From Podila epigama (lineage: Eukaryota; Mortierellomycota; Mortierellomycetes; Mortierellales; Mortierellaceae), in contig JAAAVE010000004.1 of assembly GCA_015679605.1 (NCBI GenBank), forward strand, positions 22,756-69,061: a stretch of 46,306 nt of DNA. The letters are read 5' to 3'. Below the pieces are notes generated by a model. That model was given only the letters and a program-made list of their open reading frames with translations, was not told the DNA's origin and did no database searches. The position numbers and the translations under genes were made by a program. Shown piece by piece: positions 42,123 through 46,306 of this stretch (the stretch's first letter is position 1; each line of letters begins with the position of its first letter).

Positions 42123-45059
42123 TTACAACTTGGACTTGGGAGCCTCGAGCAAAGTCTGCTCGAAAAGAGCACGCATCTCAGAAGCGGCCTCCTTCAAGTA
42201 ATGGTGGAGACGCTCAGGGCGCATCTCCTTCAATGAGGCAACGTTGAAGCTCAAGTTGTTCTCGTTGATCATGTACGCAACTCCGTAACCATCGGGCACA
42301 ACCTCACCCCAACCATAGCCATCGAAATGCTCGCACGACAACTGAGAGGTCGACAAGTTCCAGTGTGATGAGCGACTGAACACCTCCTGTGTAAACATCT
42401 CAGGCTTGGCCTCGTGCGACTTGAGGGACAAGCGAAGACCGAGCAAGTGGCGATCAACACCCTTGCCCTCAACAGCGTTACCCATGTACTCGACGTGCGA
42501 TGCAAGAGCCTTCTTGAACAGAGAGGTCTTCTCAGCGGCAGAGAGATGAGAATCCTCCATGGCCTTCACCCAGGCAACACTGTCAGTCGAGACAGTACGG
42601 CATGTCTCTGTACGACCGTGCTGGAACTTGCGAACCTGAGCAGACTCGTAGGTGGGGCGGGAAACACCGTGCATCTTGTAGTAGGCGAGCTGGATAATCA
42701 TCTGAACGTAGGCATCAGGCGAGCACTTGAACTTCTTGATCAAGCCCTTGCCATATCCCTCATAGTTCTGCACATGCAATCCGTGCTTGCCAATCAACTC
42801 CTCAAAGTTCTTCTCCGAGGTCTCAATGGCCTTGTGAACAGCAGTGTTGAATGCAAAGTTGAGCTTCTGAGGCTCAGGCAGGTTGGAAGAGACAGTGGCT
42901 GATCCGTGCTCAATCTTTCCATGGGCCAAGGAAGTGCACACATAGTCGTTCAAACGGCAGGTAGGGGTACCGTCCATGGTAGAGTGCTATGCGGATGGGT
43001 GTGACGAAAAGGAGAGAACGATAAGAATAATTGAATGACAAAAAACAGCTATTAAAGGTGATTGAACAAGATGATTGAAAGCCTATTTTTTTTTCTTCTG
43101 GCTTGTGCCTTACCTCGCCCATGAAACCAGCCTTGCCGTTCTCAAAGACAATAAACTGCAGAGCCTTGTCAAAGAAGCGGTTGCGGCCATCACCGTGCCA
43201 GCATGCGCGGGAAACCTCGTCACGGGTGACGGGGCTCGAGTCATCCAAGCAAAGCAAGAAGACTGAGGACTCGATCTTGCGAAGGAGCTCTTCGTTCTGA
43301 GAGCCAGCGTTGATGAGGGTCTTGCGAGCCTATTTCGTTAAAAATTAGAGAATGATAGGAAGGACACAAAAGTTAGTGTCGTTGGATAACTCTCTTTAAA
43401 GACCGGGGCCGATCACGCTCTTTTTAGCTCGTGAAAATGCACGACGAGAAAAAAAGACTGTTAAAAAAATGACAAAAAGGACCTCCGACAAACACGCAGC
43501 ATCCCCCCTTCTCCCCAATTCGATTCGATTCAATCCAATTCAATCCGATCCAAAAGAAGAAATAGAACAGTGCTCCCTACAATGGATAAAATGAATTGCC
43601 ATTCATCTTCCCACAGGAATCTCCTGGGTTCCCATCTCATTAAGGTGTCAACTCGACATTCTCTGTCGCTTTTGAAAAGGGAACATTGCCTTCCTGTTGT
43701 GATCCTCTTCACTTGGAAACCACAACAAAATATTGTAGCATATTGCAGACATGCAAAGGTGAACAAAAGAGAAGAAAAAAAAGCTTACCTCAGTCCAAAT
43801 GTCACGGTTATCAGAGGTAAGGACACCAATGGCGGGATCCTTGCGGTTGCCGGCATTCTTGACAATGGCATCAAGCTGGGCCTCAATATCAGCAGTGCTC
43901 ATTATCTTGCCGTTTTGGATCAAATCAAAGACAAAGAATTGGTTGTTGCGAACAACAGCAACATGGTTGTTCTGGGCAGGGTCAAAGGCAAGCTCAAAAT
44001 CGCTGGGCTTGGCGGGGTAACGGCAAGCATTGAACATGTACTTGTAAGTCGAAGAGTCCAATGGCGACTTCTTGGCCAACTCTGGGGGCAAAGTCTCATC
44101 AACAACCTGGCGACGGAAATCCATAGCAGCCTGGATGATGGCAGCAGCACGCTGAGTAGGCTTCTTACGGAGGCGATCATCCTTGTAGGCATAAAAGTAC
44201 GAGACATAAATGACGACAGGGTCACGGTAACCAAAGTAAGCCAAATCGTTCCACCAGTCCTCGAGCCAGTTCACAGTCTTGGGGTCATTCGCCTTGGCCA
44301 AAAGACGCTTCTGAAGCTCCTCTCCCATACCGCCTGGCTTTTGGAACTCGGCCACAGCGGCCGAGGTCTTTGCAAACTCCTCATCATTCAAAAGAGGGCG
44401 CACCGACTTCAAGTAGCGAGCGCAGGTCTCGGCCAAAGTGGGAACTGGCAACTTGGGCAACGCAGTGTCGTAACGGTACAAGGGACCCTTGGTCAAATCG
44501 GGCTGACCCAAGCCGGGGTAGGTCACTGGGGCAGAAGAAGCGGAAGTGTAGTTTCTATAGAGCATGTTCGAAAGGATCTGAACACAGAATGGAGATGTGG
44601 ATGGAAGAATGGAAATGTGAGTTTTTTGTTTTGTGAGATGAGTTTCTAAAGTGTAAAAAAAAAAAAAAAAAAAAAAGAGTGACATTTGACAGAGACAGGA
44701 ACTGTTTTTGACATGAAACACCGCCTGTTCAAAATTGATCTCGCGGAGGTAAAAATAAAAAGGTCATCGTCTATTTGAATGCTCTGCATTCTGTTCTCTC
44801 GTTTTTTTCTCGCCTGCTGCTTCCTGGTACCTGCTTCCTTGCTTCCTCGTATCCTTGCATCCTTGATTCCCACTTTCTTCGTTCCTTCTTATCGAGCTTG
44901 TACTAAAAAAACAAGATGCGCTATCATGGGTCGGGTGGGTTGGTCGGGTGGTCGATATCACGCTGATGGTTTTACCTTGGGTTGTTGAGGCTTGAGCGAC
45001 GTCTTAAAAGAGTTAAGGAGGAACGGTCTGGAAGCTGAGGCCAGGGCGCGAAGTGACAT
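42123..45059 (-). CDS. CAT2: Carnitine O-acetyltransferase, mitochondrial/peroxisomal
   Basis: Transfers acetyl groups between CoA and carnitine for export from peroxisomes and mitochondria. Four exons (44976-45059, 43789-44577, 43114-43329, 42123-42986) join at phase 0 to 650 aa. Exon 1 encodes a presequence (MSLRALASASRPFLLNSFKT). Exon 2 opens ILSNMLYRNYTS with a second in-frame Met, then LPKLPVPTLAETCARYLKSV, WLEDWWNDLAYFGYRDPVV. The catalytic His is in FMGEHSTMDGTP, split by the third intron directly before the His codon. Later landmarks are YESAQVRKFQHGRTETCR, GVDRHLLGLRLSL and FDGYGWGEVVPDGYGVAY. The C-terminus KSKL is a strong PTS1. Both signals together match the known dual location of yeast CAT2. 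Codon use is strongly biased, as in uricase. Confidence 0.95.
43517..43553. repeat. ATTCGATTCAATCC short repeat in CAT intron 2
   Basis: Loose tandem of attcg, attca and atcc units within the 459-nt intron between exons 2 and 3. Confidence 0.5.
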
Positions 45060-45541
45060 GAAGGACGTGAAGTGGAGGGGGGTTGAGGGTTTAAAAGAGT
45101 GGGGGTGTGTGGGGAAAATGGGGCTTCTTTTTAAAAGAAAAGGGAAGAACACAAAAAATAACGGAAAAGCGGACCGATGGGGGGGAAAACCATCTTTTCC
45201 ATCGCTCATCGACATCATTGGACTGGAGATAATGTCACGTGCATCCAACCATCAACCACTGGAGAAACAAGACCTTCATTTTCCCTGTAGGTTGAAACAT
45301 GTTCATTTTAACGTATCGCGACAATCATGGCGTGTTGAACAAGAGGCTGTTGAAAGGTGTGTGAAAGTTTAGAAAGAAGAGAGAATAAGAGGGATAGAGA
45401 GAAGTAGGAACAAAACAAGAGATCGAGCTTGACCGGTGCAAGATTAAGGTACTCTCTCTTTAATCCAATGTTGAGGCACTCTCTTTTTAACCCAATGTTG
45501 AATGAAATGTTGCGAGATATTGACAATTTGAAAGTACAGAT
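45060..45541. other. Intergenic: CAT promoter and 3' side of the last gene
   Basis: Contains a G/A-rich CAT leader complement and a direct repeat at 45451-45504 (listed). No gene recognised. Confidence 0.4.
45451..45504 (-). repeat. 27-nt direct repeat in the 3' flank of the complex I gene
   Basis: Two copies of ggYactctctYtttaaYcc followed by caatgttga, differing at a few pyrimidine positions, adjacent head to tail about 40 nt past the stop of the NDUFB4-like gene. Confidence 0.75.
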
Positions 45542-46153
45542 TTATTCATCGTTCTCGACAGGCTGGGGCTTGGGGGAGGGTCCCTTGGCGGCCCACTGGA
45601 ATTGACGCTAGTAGATGGCAAGTCATGAGACAAGCAACAGTAAACAAACAATCATAGATGTTAGAATATGCTTAATAGATCAATCTCTGCAAAGTTCCAT
45701 AATACGCAGCCCGAAATATATGCGAAATGTCACGCTGACAGTTGACAGTTGACAATTGAGAGTTGACTGTTCATAGCTTCATGCAGTCGGTACAAGGATC
45801 ATATCCACAACTCGTAAAGAGCGCTCCAGCGAAGATCTGTTCAAGGCGTTACTATCTCCTGCACGAGTTCGTTCGTGGAGCCGATCCATAAAAAAATGAT
45901 ACTCCTTGTGCCCCCATATCCAATGTTGTTGAGTTCCGGAACATCATCATGGTCGTTAACGCATCGTAAAAACATGAGTTTTTGCTCTTACATCATAGGT
46001 GAGAGCCAGGTACATGATTCCAGCAGGAATGACAAGTCCAAGGCCTCCGACGATACGGACATTACGGGAGCTCCATCTGAAATGCTTGGCGGTAGATTCG
46101 CGCATGCGAACCCACTTTTCAACAGCGGGGTCGTGTGTAAGGTATCCACCCAT
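45542..46153 (-). CDS. Small complex I accessory subunit, NDUFB4/B15-like (putative)
   Basis: Two exons (45992-46153, 45542-45607) joined at phase 0 give 75 aa. The sequence MGGYLTHDPAVEKWVRMRES leads to KHFRWSSRN and a single hydrophobic helix VRIVGGLGLVIPAGIMYLAL, then a short C-terminus RQFQWAAKGPSPKPQPVE. Order and size (short N-terminal stretch with HDPA, FRW before a membrane helix, short polar tail with a W) resemble fungal B15/NDUFB4 subunits of NADH:ubiquinone oxidoreductase in the mitochondrial inner membrane. The intron is 384 nt, long for this window, and a further small exon inside it cannot be excluded. The start is the only ATG before the motif. It could also be another single-helix respiratory accessory protein. 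Confidence 0.6.
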
Positions 46154-46306
46154 GGTTGATGTTGATGTGGTTGAAGTTTGGTGGTTTGATTAAAGGTCGG
46201 TCATAAATTGCCGAACTAGCTCAAAAAATGATGTTCTCCGAACAACGTGAAAAAGAAAGTGGCGCGATTGAGGCCTTATCCTGTGACGTCACATCAGCAG
46301 AAATAC

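Overview
This is a 46.3 kb nuclear window from a filamentous fungus. Protein-coding genes sit on both strands, most are split by short GT-AG introns (mostly about 70-150 nt), and 5' leaders are pyrimidine- or CA-rich. The best guess is an early-diverging lineage such as Mortierellomycota or a relative. Reasons are the EBP-type sterol isomerase, high intron density in conserved genes, long polyQ and Ser/Thr-rich insertions, and an SR protein with two zinc knuckles. I saw no bacterial-style operon, transposon, CRISPR array, rRNA or convincing tRNA.

Layout, left to right (strand): IND1/NUBPL Fe-S factor, cut by the left edge (-); UBC12 NEDD8-conjugating enzyme (-); DUF1746-like membrane protein (+); EBP sterol isomerase (+) convergent with ERG6 sterol methyltransferase (-); LEU5/SLC25A42-like carrier (-); C6orf136/DUF2358-like mitochondrial protein (-); SR splicing factor with two zinc knuckles (-), divergent from mitochondrial ClpP (+); large F-box protein (-); a gene-poor 3.1 kb stretch with a 426-nt assembly gap; SAP-domain TKL-like kinase (+); TES1-type peroxisomal acyl-CoA thioesterase (+); RAMP4/YSY6 (+); a 1.95 kb uncertain stretch; a secreted polysaccharide-deacetylase-like protein (+); CapZ beta (+); a very large arrestin-like protein (-); a gene-poor 2.6 kb stretch; uricase (-); carnitine acetyltransferase (-); and a putative small complex I subunit (-).

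Themes. EBP and ERG6 both act in late sterol synthesis and lie tail to tail. TES1, uricase and carnitine acetyltransferase end in PTS1-like tripeptides (PKL, ARL, SKL). The carnitine acetyltransferase also carries a mitochondrial presequence on a separate first exon. IND1 and the last gene both concern complex I, and several other products are mitochondrial. There is no evidence that the genes are co-regulated as one system.

The most interesting observations are: a kinase in which the beta-3 lysine is Gly while a Lys sits in the glycine loop, the arrangement known from WNK kinases; a 6-nt microexon in clpP supplying a conserved Met-Gln; an SR-protein stop codon embedded in a perfect GTAAGT donor with a phase-matched alternative last exon; a CapZ beta start codon that forms a coding exon by itself; and a perfect CCAAT-box palindrome just upstream of a TATA box before the kinase gene. 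All exon models were built by eye from splice consensus, reading phase and family conservation. No alignment or expression data were available.
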